Assembly (NCBI RefSeq): GCF_001700965.1
Contig: NZ_CP016756.1
Coordinates: forward strand, 1,426,001-1,490,000
Origin: Stenotrophomonas nitritireducens
GTDB taxonomy: Bacteria > Pseudomonadota > Gammaproteobacteria > Xanthomonadales > Xanthomonadaceae
DNA: 64,000 bases
Direction of reading: 5' to 3'
Shown here: positions 56,591 through 64,000 of the stretch, in pieces
Layout of the letters: each line of letters begins with the position of its first letter
Numbering within the stretch: the stretch's first letter is position 1
Program-made: the position numbers and the translations under genes
Notes under the pieces: model-generated
Databases searched by the model: none
Told to the model about the DNA's origin: nothing
Seen by the model: the letters and a program-made list of their open reading frames with translations, nothing else

Positions 56591-58327
56591 TCAGACATCG
56601 GTTGAACGCGGTTCAGGCGTAGATTTATCCGAGTGGGCCAGCAAGTTGGCGTACATCGCTTGTAGCAAGGGCTCAACCGTGCCGTAGGTAATATCCCATT
56701 CTTCCTCGATGAGGACCGAGTACTTCCGCTCGAGGTGCAGTTCATAATCGAATGGAAACTCTGATGTCGTCTCAAGACCTACGATAAGTTGGATATCGTC
56801 CGGCAAGTCCCTAGCGATGAACTCGAGTACTGCGGGAAGATTGATGTCATCTTGCGCCTGCTGGTTGGGCGAATCGATGACCACTGGAATATCGTATGTG
56901 GCATTAGAGCCGTGCGCCGTGCGCCAAATCGCCGCGTAGTAGGCCAATATGGAGCGTGGACCTCCGCTTCCCGAAAGGTCGGGCCGCCCCGCGAGCTTCA
57001 TCTTGGATACGTCAATGGAGGGAAGCTTGAGTGCAATCCGGCCTGCGGCGTAAAAGTCTCTGAAGTCGGCAAGGATTGCTTTCGTACGCTTGATGGCCCG
57101 CAGATCCTTCATCGTCTCATCCAGCTTGTCGACGGCCAAGACAGCTTCATCAATGGCACCCTGGAGCTGCTTTCGTTCGGCTTCAAAGGCAGCGAAGGCA
57201 CCCTCGGCACCGATACCTCCGACCACATCTTGGAACTTGAGTTCGCCCTTTCTAGTGTCCAGCAGCCGAGATATCCGAAGGTAGCTCTCGTTGAGCGTAG
57301 CGAGTTCGCGAAACGCCTTTTGGCACCGAGCGCGAACAACGGCCGCGTCATCGCGAAGGCGCGCAGCTAGTTCGCGTAGGACACGAGCATCCTCTGCAAA
57401 CTGCAACAGATCTAGGAATGGCTTTTTGTGCTCTGCGTGACAAGTGGGGCAAATGAGCGGCTCACTTCCTGCCGTTCGAATCCATGCCGCGTCACTGTTG
57501 TAAGCCTTTAGCGCCTCATCGGCCAAGCGAGTCTGATGGTCCAAGCTGGTCAGCAACTCCTGCTCGCGAACGGCATCACTCCGGAGCTTCTCTTGGCGAG
57601 CGTTGAGGTCGGTGATCTCACGGGTCAACTGATCGATTTCAGCCTCGAAGTTTGCAGCGTTCAGCTTCGGCCCGTGCACCGGCACAGTGCGACTGAAACG
57701 GTCCAATGTTCGCTCAAGCAACCTTAGCTCTCGACGGTACTCATCGAGTACGCGCGACTGCTGCCCTTTCTTTGCGCGCGCTTCGTAGTACGCCGGCGGG
57801 CAAACGCCGGTGAAGTACTCGAGGATGGCAGTCCATGGCGCTGCGAAGCGCTTGAGGCCAGTGAAAGTGTTCCACTCGGACTGCCAGCTTCCGTCTTGAT
57901 TTACATAAAAGGGCAAGAAGAAACAGGCAGCGTCTGCCGGAACAACGTCCGACTCGCTCTTACCAGAGAATACTAAATTGAAATTTGTAACTTCACAGAA
58001 AACTCTCGTCCATTCGGCGAACTTGCTAGTTGTGGCAACCAGCTGACGGTCTGCACTGAACAGCGCTCGACGACCGTTCTGATGAAGAACAAAGAAGTGC
58101 TTCCCGTCGAACGAGAATTCCAAGAGCGAAACGGCATCTTTATCCCATGACTCGAGAGTTCCCTGGGGAGTGGCACCTAGGGTCTCAAACAGACTCCGAA
58201 TCAGTGTCGTCTTGCCCATGTGGTTCCGGCCCCTGATGAGGTTCTTCCTCGGGTGGAACTTCACGTGGCGAGCTTTCTTGTCCCGCAGTGAGAGCAGCCA
58301 GATGTTTTGAAATCGAAAGCGATGCAT
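56591..58327 (-). CDS. Rad50/SMC-like ATPase with zinc-hook-type CPTC motif
   Basis: 578 residues. Walker A GRNHMGKTT at 33-41; coiled coil about 185-275; CPTCH (C293, C296) at the apex, as in a Rad50 zinc hook; return coiled coil about 305-420; ABC signature-like LSGSGG at 451-456; Walker B PVVIDSPNQQ at 481-490, with D485 followed by S-P rather than the usual E. The short arms and DSP-type Walker B fit conflict-system ABC ATPases of the Lamassu/ABC-3C kind rather than true Rad50. It starts 49 bases after the nuclease stop, so one operon. Anti-invader activity is inference. Confidence 0.82.
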   Translation of the reverse strand: MHRFRFQNIWLLSLRDKKARHVKFHPRKNLIRGRNHMGKTTLIRSLFETLGATPQGTLESWDKDAVSLLEFSFDGKHFFVLHQNGRRALFSADRQLVATTSKFAEWTRVFCEVTNFNLVFSGKSESDVVPADAACFFLPFYVNQDGSWQSEWNTFTGLKRFAAPWTAILEYFTGVCPPAYYEARAKKGQQSRVLDEYRRELRLLERTLDRFSRTVPVHGPKLNAANFEAEIDQLTREITDLNARQEKLRSDAVREQELLTSLDHQTRLADEALKAYNSDAAWIRTAGSEPLICPTCHAEHKKPFLDLLQFAEDARVLRELAARLRDDAAVVRARCQKAFRELATLNESYLRISRLLDTRKGELKFQDVVGGIGAEGAFAAFEAERKQLQGAIDEAVLAVDKLDETMKDLRAIKRTKAILADFRDFYAAGRIALKLPSIDVSKMKLAGRPDLSGSGGPRSILAYYAAIWRTAHGSNATYDIPVVIDSPNQQAQDDINLPAVLEFIARDLPDDIQLIVGLETTSEFPFDYELHLERKYSVLIEEEWDITYGTVEPLLQAMYANLLAHSDKSTPEPRSTDV

Positions 58328-58379
58328 AGGTCTTGGTTCTCAGGCTACGAACGAGAAGTCTCAGCTCGGGTCCATTCAT
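58185..58379 (-). CDS. 64-codon ORF overlapping the nuclease-ATPase junction (uncertain)
   Basis: Its ATG overlaps the nuclease stop (ATGA) and it runs 143 bases into the ATPase gene in another frame. The protein begins MNGPELRLLVRSLRTKTYA and ends acidic (EVPPEEEPHQ, DDTDSESV). It could be a small third component, a translational coupler that carries ribosomes to the ATPase start, or chance. No family is recognised; the part overlapping the ATPase cannot evolve freely. Confidence 0.3.
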   Translation of the reverse strand: MNGPELRLLVRSLRTKTYASLSISKHLAALTAGQESSPREVPPEEEPHQGPEPHGQDDTDSESV

Positions 58380-59551
58380 ATCGTCACTGCCCTCATGACA
58401 AAGCGCGCCAAAAGCTCTTCGTCCCTAAACTGGCCGAAACGAGCCTTCATCGCGACCAGCGCAGCATCGACGTAGGGCTTTAGATCTGGTCCACATGCGT
58501 TTGCCTGCGCCCAGGAGTCACAGAACGCGTCAATCTCGAAGGCTTCAGGCGATGCTCCGGTGAGTCGTTCCGCCGCAGTTCTAGCCGCAGCCATTCGCAT
58601 CGTCGTAAGCACCCTAAAGTCAAAACCCTCCTGTTGAAGCTTCGTGAGCCAGCTCTCAAAGAGCGCGTTTCGGTCAGGGATGGTTGCAAGTGAGCTGAGT
58701 GCCGAGTGGAACTCGGCCCTCGAAAATCCACGTTCTTTAACCAGATCAGCGAACGTCGCACACGTCGCCGTGCGGCGACCTAACGCAGATACCTTCATGA
58801 CGAGCGACTCTACGAATGCTTGAGCCTGTGCAGCATGTCCGGGACTGCGTTGCGTAAGCAGTTCCAACGCTTTCGTCACTGTCGGCGCCGACGGATCGTC
58901 AGGATGAATAGCCACACGGGCTAGTCGCACCCTCTTGAGGTCTGGAATCGGAGCTCCCGCAGCCCCCAGAGTGTGGAGCGCGTCGGTCAGGATCTGCGCA
59001 TGGTCAGTCGCCAAGTCTGATAGAGCGCACGGCAGCGATGTCGCTGCATTCGCCCCGGAGGCGAGTGGAACGTCGCAGCCAGCGTTTGAGATGAAGATAC
59101 CCTCAGCCGGCAACTTCTCGAACGCCGTCAAGCTTAGATGGAGCTTACCTAGGATGCTGTCGCCGACCTTGTCGAAGCTTGGGGCGGCAGTAGGTTTCGG
59201 TGCGGCGGGAGTGCTGGCAGCGCTCTTAACCTTTTTGGCAGCCTTCGGTCGCTTCGGTGCTGAGATGCCGGTTAGCATCGACCAGGACCAAGTTCCATTG
59301 TCCTTCTTCTTTACTTGGTAGATGGCAGCCTTTGTTGGAACGCTGACTGAATCGAGTTCGGTGACGTCCTGAACTGCCTCGAAAAGAAGCAGGAAGTCTG
59401 GAGCATTGGACTGCTCCAGTTCCAGCATCCTGAGAACGGCCCACCATCGCTGAAAGTCAACGCCCTTAGCTCCGTGTCCGCCCCCTGTCTCAGTGAGGCC
59501 CGGTTTGTTGGCAACCAGCAGGACTTCCGCCGCGCCTGTAGCTATTGTCAA
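58376..59551 (-). CDS. DUF4297-like nuclease candidate (PD-(D/E)xK type)
   Basis: 391 residues from a TTG preceded by GGGGAGG; a TTG 13 codons upstream (59590) is the alternative. The N-terminal domain has GVDFQRWWAVLRMLELE (residues about 29-46), FEAVQDVTELDS with E58 and D62, and YQVKKKD with Q79 and K81. This is the FQ...E...QxK layout of DUF4297/Cap4 nucleases in Lamassu and CD-NTase systems. A K/A/P-rich linker (about 98-124) follows, then LPAEGIFISNAG and a helical C-terminal domain of about 200 residues possibly contacting the ATPase. Upstream partner of the SMC-like ATPase; lower GC than the host genes. Confidence 0.7.
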   Translation of the reverse strand: MTIATGAAEVLLVANKPGLTETGGGHGAKGVDFQRWWAVLRMLELEQSNAPDFLLLFEAVQDVTELDSVSVPTKAAIYQVKKKDNGTWSWSMLTGISAPKRPKAAKKVKSAASTPAAPKPTAAPSFDKVGDSILGKLHLSLTAFEKLPAEGIFISNAGCDVPLASGANAATSLPCALSDLATDHAQILTDALHTLGAAGAPIPDLKRVRLARVAIHPDDPSAPTVTKALELLTQRSPGHAAQAQAFVESLVMKVSALGRRTATCATFADLVKERGFSRAEFHSALSSLATIPDRNALFESWLTKLQQEGFDFRVLTTMRMAAARTAAERLTGASPEAFEIDAFCDSWAQANACGPDLKPYVDAALVAMKARFGQFRDEELLARFVMRAVTI

Positions 59552-59767
59552 AGCATTCCTCCCCAGACGCCGCAGCTCAGTTGAAGGCAATCCGTTGTTG
59601 CCCTTAGCTGAACGAGAGCGTAACAGGGGGGATTCTACAGTTTGTTACTTGAAGTGTGTGAGGAAAATGACAGTTTCCAGCCTGAAGCAGCCGACCAAAA
59701 ATCTGAAGCGGGCTGCGACTTCTGGCCAAGCGCAGCCGTTATTTTCTAGGTCACGAGCTACTTCCGT
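59552..59767 (-). promoter_or_regulatory. Upstream region of the nuclease-ATPase cassette
   Basis: The 216-base gap between the DUF2274 gene and the cassette contains AT-rich stretches (TTTTCTAGG, TATATACG) and no gene. It most likely holds the cassette promoter on the minus strand; I cannot assign -35/-10 boxes with confidence. Confidence 0.35.
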
Positions 59768-59986
59768 CTATATACGATCTCTTTTGAATCCCCGGTCTCC
59801 GGCCATGAACGCTTCAAGCATGTGCGGGATCAGCGTCGCCGCATCGACGGCTTGACCATAGGTCTGTGTATGGAGCGATGCGTAGCGGTCCAAGTCCCTT
59901 TTCAGGCTGGCGGGGCACAAAATGGTCAGCTTCGTGGACTCCGTTTTGGGGAGCGGCCCGAGCCGCAGCTTCTTGGTCGTGCTCAT
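59768..59986 (-). CDS. DUF2274 protein of the trb region
   Basis: 72 residues (LRLGPLPKTESTKLTILCPASLKRDLDRYASLHTQTYGQAVDAATLIPHMLEAFMAGDRGF), a small ribbon-helix-helix-like protein regularly found directly after trbI in Tn4371-type integrative elements. ATG overlaps the trbI stop by 4 bases. Role unknown. Confidence 0.85.
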   Translation of the reverse strand: MSTTKKLRLGPLPKTESTKLTILCPASLKRDLDRYASLHTQTYGQAVDAATLIPHMLEAFMAGDRGFKRDRI

Positions 59987-61254
59987 CGTGAATTCCCTTT
60001 ATTGAAAAAGAGCGGCTGGTACGGACGCAACACCAGGTCGCGGTTCACGATGATCCGCACCGGCAGGCCCGGTCGTTCGGTCAAGGTGGGTTGGATGTTC
60101 ATGTTGCGCCGAGTCATCTCTTGCCCAACCTGATTGATGCTGTCCTGGGCGCTATCGCGCCCGGCGATGATGACGCGATCGCCGTCCTGGCGGTTCTCCG
60201 GCGCGGCCAGCTCGGCGCCGATGCCCAGCAGCGTGGTCAGTGCCGCACCGGCAAAGATGCGATCCCAATGCCAGTCCACGTCGTCTTCCAGGCCGGCATA
60301 CCCGGCCGGATCGGTGCCGACGAGGTTGTCGAGCGTGAGCGATGACGTGTCGGGCAGGATGATCCGGTTCCACACCACCTGCACGCGGCTCTGCCCGTAG
60401 CTGACCGAGCTGTTGTAGCGCCCGAGGATGCGCGAACCCTGCGGAATCAGCAGGAAACGCCCGGTGGCCGTGTCATAGACCGGCTCCGTCACCGTGGCGA
60501 TCACGTCACCCGGCAGGTCGGACTTGATGCCCGTCACCAGCGCACCGGCGACCACCGTTCCGGCCATGACCTGGTACGGCGAGGTCGGCAGGGTCAGATT
60601 GCCGGAATTACGGGTTTCCGTGGAACCGCCTTTCAGGAAAGCCTCTTTCTGGTCTTGTCGGTTCTGCACGGCGGTCGGGTCGGCCGGCTGGGCCGCCGTC
60701 GAGGTCGGCCCGGCGGCCATCGGGTCGAACGCCGCATTGGCGGCGAAGCCCGGCGCGGCGGCGACCTGCGACTGTGCGACCGGCGCAGCCGCCTGCGCAC
60801 CCGAACGGAAGAACACGGACGAAGCCGCGGCCGCTTCAGCTTCCTTGCGCAGCGCATCGTTGGGGTCATGGCCGGGGGCTGCATAGGCGGCCGTCACCGG
60901 CTGCTGCGACTTGACGATGGCCGGGCCGAGATCGCCCGGCAGCGGCGGCCCCAGCTCGGGAACGGCGGGCGGCAGCTTTGAGTAGTCCGCCGGCAGCGCA
61001 TCCAGTCCTTCGGATTTCGACACGCGATCGACGTTGTAAAGCTCGGTCTGTTCGCCCGCACCGCGCCGCTGCGGTTGCAGCGACCACATCAGCGCGCCGA
61101 GCACGGCGATCGACAGGCCGCCGGCGAGGATGGCCAACGTGCGCCGGTTCAGTCGCGTGACCGGGCGCGGCTGGGCGCGCAGCGCCACCGCCTCGGGCGC
61201 GATTTTGCCCGCCGCCTGTGGCGCGGCGAGGTCGGGAGTGTCGTCCTGGCTCAT
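59983..61254 (-). CDS. trbI: Conjugal transfer protein TrbI (VirB10-like)
   Basis: Spans inner to outer membrane in the mating-pair T4SS. 423 residues from ATG MSQDDTPDLAAPQ with GAGGAA upstream; the long open extension is not family-like. TM at about 37-57 (RRTLAILAGGLSIAVLGALMW), P/A-rich periplasmic linker, and the VirB10 C-terminal domain (YQVMAGTVVAGALVTGIKSDLPGDVIATVTEPVYDTATGRFLLIPQGSRILGRY). Confidence 0.95.
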   Translation of the reverse strand: MSQDDTPDLAAPQAAGKIAPEAVALRAQPRPVTRLNRRTLAILAGGLSIAVLGALMWSLQPQRRGAGEQTELYNVDRVSKSEGLDALPADYSKLPPAVPELGPPLPGDLGPAIVKSQQPVTAAYAAPGHDPNDALRKEAEAAAASSVFFRSGAQAAAPVAQSQVAAAPGFAANAAFDPMAAGPTSTAAQPADPTAVQNRQDQKEAFLKGGSTETRNSGNLTLPTSPYQVMAGTVVAGALVTGIKSDLPGDVIATVTEPVYDTATGRFLLIPQGSRILGRYNSSVSYGQSRVQVVWNRIILPDTSSLTLDNLVGTDPAGYAGLEDDVDWHWDRIFAGAALTTLLGIGAELAAPENRQDGDRVIIAGRDSAQDSINQVGQEMTRRNMNIQPTLTERPGLPVRIIVNRDLVLRPYQPLFFNKGNSR

Positions 61255-61256
61255 CG

Positions 61257-62249
61257 TCAGTTCCTCCGTGCTACGCCATCGGTGCGCTCGATGCGTACCA
61301 CGTCGCCACCATCCCCGCCCAAGCGCAGTTCGGCCGCGCCGAACAGCCGATCCACGATGTAATACGGCGAGCGGAAACGGTAGTTCACCAGTTGCCCGTC
61401 GCCTTCCGGCCCGATCACAAACAGCGGCGGCAGCTCGCCTTGCGCGATGCCCGGCGGAAACTGGATATAGACCTTTTCGCCGTCGTCGAAGGCGCGCAGC
61501 GGCTTCCACGACGGATTGCTGCCCGACACCGCGTAGCGGAAGCGGATCTTCTCCAGCGACAGGCCGGTATCGACCGGCGCGGCGGCGCTGGCCGCCTGCG
61601 CATGGCGCTGTAAAGCCAGCATCCGATCTTTCGGATAGTCCCAGGACACCGAGGCCATCCACGCCTTTTCCGTCGAAGTCAGCTCCAGCAAGTACGTCCG
61701 GCGGCTGGTGGTGATGACCAGATTGGTTTTCAGGCCCGAGCGAATGGGCTTGACCAGCACATTGACGCGCAGCGCGTCGCCGCTGCCGCTGGACGTGTCG
61801 CCGACGATCCAGCGCACGGTATCGCCAGCGGCGACCGTCACCAGTTCCTCGCCGGGCTGCAAGGAAACCACGGTCACGCGCCCCTGCGCGGCATAGACCT
61901 GATAGAGCGCGCCGTCGGTGAAGGGCCATACCTGAATCGCGTTGACGTAACCCTCGCGGGTCGGCGCGATGCGCGCCTCGGCATTCGCACGCGAGACACG
62001 CACCTTCTCGTCGGCCGGCTCCGGCGCGGCCGGGGCCGTGTCCACCTCGGGCAGCGGCTTCAACTGTGCCGGCAGCGCCAGTGGCTCGGGCACGGCCACG
62101 ACTTCGACCGGCTTGGGCGGCTCTGGCAGCGGTTGCGCCTGCACCGGCTCATCGAGCGAAATGGTCGGCGGCGGCTTGCCCTGCGAGGCGCAGCCCGCCA
62201 GGGCCAGCAGGATCAACGGCAAAACGGATTTACGGAAAAGTGCATTCAT
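61257..62249 (-). CDS. trbG: Conjugal transfer protein TrbG (VirB9-like)
   Basis: 330 residues from ATG MNALFRKSVLPLILLALAGC with GGAGCC upstream; lipobox LAGC. P-rich linker, then VirB9/CagX domain (AIQVWPFTDGALYQVYAAQGRVTVVSLQPGEEL; TNLVITTSRRTYLLEL; VDRLFGAAELRLG). It ends 2 bases before trbI and overlaps trbF by 4. Confidence 0.95.
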   Translation of the reverse strand: MNALFRKSVLPLILLALAGCASQGKPPPTISLDEPVQAQPLPEPPKPVEVVAVPEPLALPAQLKPLPEVDTAPAAPEPADEKVRVSRANAEARIAPTREGYVNAIQVWPFTDGALYQVYAAQGRVTVVSLQPGEELVTVAAGDTVRWIVGDTSSGSGDALRVNVLVKPIRSGLKTNLVITTSRRTYLLELTSTEKAWMASVSWDYPKDRMLALQRHAQAASAAAPVDTGLSLEKIRFRYAVSGSNPSWKPLRAFDDGEKVYIQFPPGIAQGELPPLFVIGPEGDGQLVNYRFRSPYYIVDRLFGAAELRLGGDGGDVVRIERTDGVARRN

Positions 62250-62950
62250 GGCTTGGCTCCTTCGGAAGAATCCAGTTCGCGGCTCCACGCCAGGCCATTG
62301 ACGTAGATGCCCAGGGGGTTGCGGCGCAGGCGTTCTTCGGTGCGCGGGGCTTGCAGGACGATGGACACCACGGCCGTCCACCGCTCCAGCCCGGCGGCCG
62401 CGCCATTGACGTAGCGGCGTTCCGTCCAGCGCACGTTGAAAGACGTGTCGCTGGCGCGGACGACACTGGTGATCTGCACCGTCACCGACTCCTTGCCGAT
62501 GCGCACGAATGGGTCATTTGTGCGGGCGTAGTCGTTGAGCACGGCCGCGCCCTTGTCGGTGGTGTAGTCGTAGGCATCCAGCCAGTTCTGCCGCACAACG
62601 ATGGGATCGACAGACAGCGATCGCACCAGGCCGACGAAGCGCGCCAGGTGGTGCGCGATATGCGCATCGGCGGGCCGGTACGGCGTGGCGGCTTCGCCCA
62701 CGGCGCGGACCTGTCCGGCCTGATCAACCTCGATGACGTAAGGCGTCACGATGGACTGCGCCGAGTGCCACACCAGGCCACCGGCCATCAGCAGCGCAAG
62801 CACCAGGCAGCCGAACGCCATGAGCCGCCAATTCTTCGCCTGCACGCGGGCCGAGCCGATACGGTCGTCCCACACCTGGGCAGCGGATTGATACGGGGTG
62901 GCAGGTTGCGGCGTATCGGCATAGCGCACCTGCGGTCGCTTGAATCGCAT
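62246..62950 (-). CDS. trbF: Conjugal transfer protein TrbF (VirB8-like)
   Basis: 234 residues from ATG MRFKRPQVRYADTPQPATPYQ with GGAGAAC upstream. TM at about 44-62; periplasmic VirB8-like domain with RQNWLDAYDYTTDKGAAVLNDYA and RWTERRYVNG. Between trbL and trbG in the standard order. Confidence 0.95.
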   Translation of the reverse strand: MRFKRPQVRYADTPQPATPYQSAAQVWDDRIGSARVQAKNWRLMAFGCLVLALLMAGGLVWHSAQSIVTPYVIEVDQAGQVRAVGEAATPYRPADAHIAHHLARFVGLVRSLSVDPIVVRQNWLDAYDYTTDKGAAVLNDYARTNDPFVRIGKESVTVQITSVVRASDTSFNVRWTERRYVNGAAAGLERWTAVVSIVLQAPRTEERLRRNPLGIYVNGLAWSRELDSSEGAKP

Positions 62951-62967
62951 GGGGTTCTCCTTAGTGG

Positions 62968-64000
62968 TCAGGTATCGGAATCGCGCAGGCTCGGGCCTTG
63001 CCCCGAGCCGCCGCCGTCGCCACCGCGCAGCGTGTGGGCGGCGGTGGTGGCGGCATGGGTGATCTGCTGGCGGCGGTGCATCCGCTTGGCCCAGGCGGGT
63101 TGCTCCTGCTTGGGCGCGCTGGCGGCACCTTCTGCCGCTTCGCCGGCGGTGGCCTGGCCTGCGCCGGCAGCGCCAGCGCCTGTGCCGTTCCATCCGGCGC
63201 GCAATGAATCGGCCACCTTCTGCCCGGCAGCGGAAGCGCCGGACGCGGCACGGCGGCCCGCCGCCTGCGCGCCCGTCTTGGCGGCATTGCCAAGGCCAGC
63301 CGCCGCACCCTTGGCTCCGCCGCCCGCAGCGGCGGAACCGGCCTGGAACGCCGACCGGGCGTTACCGGCCGCCGACGTGGCGGTACGCGCACCTGCGCCG
63401 GCCAGCTTGGCGGCGGCCGGGGCCATGCGTGCCCCGGCCATGGCGGCACCGCCGACGCCGGTGGCGGCGGCACCGATGGCAACGGCCGTACCGGCAGCGC
63501 CGACTGCTGCGCCCGCCATCGCGCCCGCGCCAAGCTGCGGCGCACCGGACACGAGGCCCGTGGCGATGCCAGGGCCGAAGATGCCCAGCGCCAGCAAGGC
63601 GAGCGAGGCCAGCATCACGACCAGCGCGTGGTCGATGGAAGGCTCGTCAGGGTGAACCTGGAACTCCGCGAACAGGCCCGAGCCGATGCCGACGATGACC
63701 GCCAGCACCAAGACCTTGATGCCAGACGACACCACGTTGCCGAGCACCTTTTCCGCAAGGAAGCTCGTCTTGTTCCAGAGTGCGAATGGGATCAGGACGA
63801 AGCTGGCCAGCGTGGTCAGCTTGAACTCGATCAGCGTGATGAAAAGCTGTACCGCCAGCACGAAGAAGCAGAGGATCACCACCAGCCAGGCGAGGAACAG
63901 CACCACGATGGGATCAAGGTTGGTGAATACCTCGGGGAAGCCGGCCATGTCGCCGATCTGCTCCAAGATCGGCGCGCCTGCGTCGATGCCGGTCTTCGCC
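62968..64000 (-). CDS. trbL: Conjugal transfer protein TrbL (VirB6-like), N-terminus outside window
   Basis: Polytopic inner-membrane channel subunit. The frame is open to the window edge, so the N-terminal helices lie outside. Visible: several TM segments (VVLFLAWLVVILCFFVLAVQLFITLIEF; VLVLAVIVGIGSGLF), then a long A/G-rich region with repeated GAxxAG units and a basic tail (AWAKRMHRRQQI). Order trbL-F-G-I is that of P-type T4SS loci in Tn4371-like elements. Confidence 0.92.
   Translation of the reverse strand, partial: AKTGIDAGAPILEQIGDMAGFPEVFTNLDPIVVLFLAWLVVILCFFVLAVQLFITLIEFKLTTLASFVLIPFALWNKTSFLAEKVLGNVVSSGIKVLVLAVIVGIGSGLFAEFQVHPDEPSIDHALVVMLASLALLALGIFGPGIATGLVSGAPQLGAGAMAGAAVGAAGTAVAIGAAATGVGGAAMAGARMAPAAAKLAGAGARTATSAAGNARSAFQAGSAAAGGGAKGAAAGLGNAAKTGAQAAGRRAASGASAAGQKVADSLRAGWNGTGAGAAGAGQATAGEAAEGAASAPKQEQPAWAKRMHRRQQITHAATTAAHTLRGGDGGGSGQGPSLRDSDT

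Overview
The window is high-GC gammaproteobacterial DNA that fits Stenotrophomonas (Xanthomonadaceae). The best marker is the many copies of short palindromes starting with GTAG and carrying the stem TGCCGAGC/GCTCGGCA. These match the SMAG repeats known from Stenotrophomonas. Gene content agrees: TonB-dependent receptors of the Xanthomonas/Caulobacter class, a mreBCD-mrdA-rodA-mltB-rlpA-dac string, lipBA, and RND efflux.

Layout. 1-10244 (+) is a glycan-uptake locus: two paralogous TonB-dependent receptors (the first cut by the window edge), a PQQ-type beta-propeller protein and a GH20 beta-hexosaminidase. 10489-13377 holds a midA-vanZ pair, a short-chain pteridine reductase and folK. 13498-17276 (-) is a three-gene phosphorelay: CHASE3-type sensor kinase, single-domain response regulator, REC-kinase-REC hybrid. 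17479-24714 (-) carries a 6-phosphogluconate dehydrogenase, two envelope proteins, the Prc protease and the ybeD-lipB-lipA lipoate operon. 25039-27930 has a CsgG-like protein and an LpxR-like lipid A deacylase, separated by an 860-bp gene-free gap. 27960-28990 is a large composite inverted-repeat element with hexamer tracts. 29025-39261 (-) is the cell-shape and murein block: mreB, mreC, mreD, mrdA, rodA, mltB, rlpA and a DD-carboxypeptidase.

39535-50168 is mixed housekeeping: PfkB kinase, HAD phosphatase, a lipoprotein, a metallo-beta-lactamase-fold hydrolase with divergent TetR, an exported acetamidase/formamidase-like protein, an M1 peptidase, UbiE and a fungal-type (Fcy1-like) cytosine deaminase. 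Its gaps are rich in palindromic repeats. 50634-55879 is an RND efflux pair with a divergent TetR regulator and an AcrR-type operator, but with no outer-membrane channel gene.

From about 56.3 kb the character changes. SMAG repeats stop and base composition becomes visibly less GC-rich in 56.3-59.7 kb. Genes of a conjugative element then run to the window edge (trbL, trbF, trbG, trbI and a DUF2274 protein, all -). Between the trb block and the host chromosome sits a two-gene cassette: a DUF4297-like nuclease candidate with an E...QVK motif, and a Rad50/SMC-like ATPase with a CPTC zinc-hook-like motif. A 64-codon ORF overlaps the junction of the two. I read this as an anti-phage or anti-plasmid module related to Lamassu/ABC-three-component systems, carried near the end of an integrative conjugative element. 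It is the most interesting locus here; its function is inferred, not shown.
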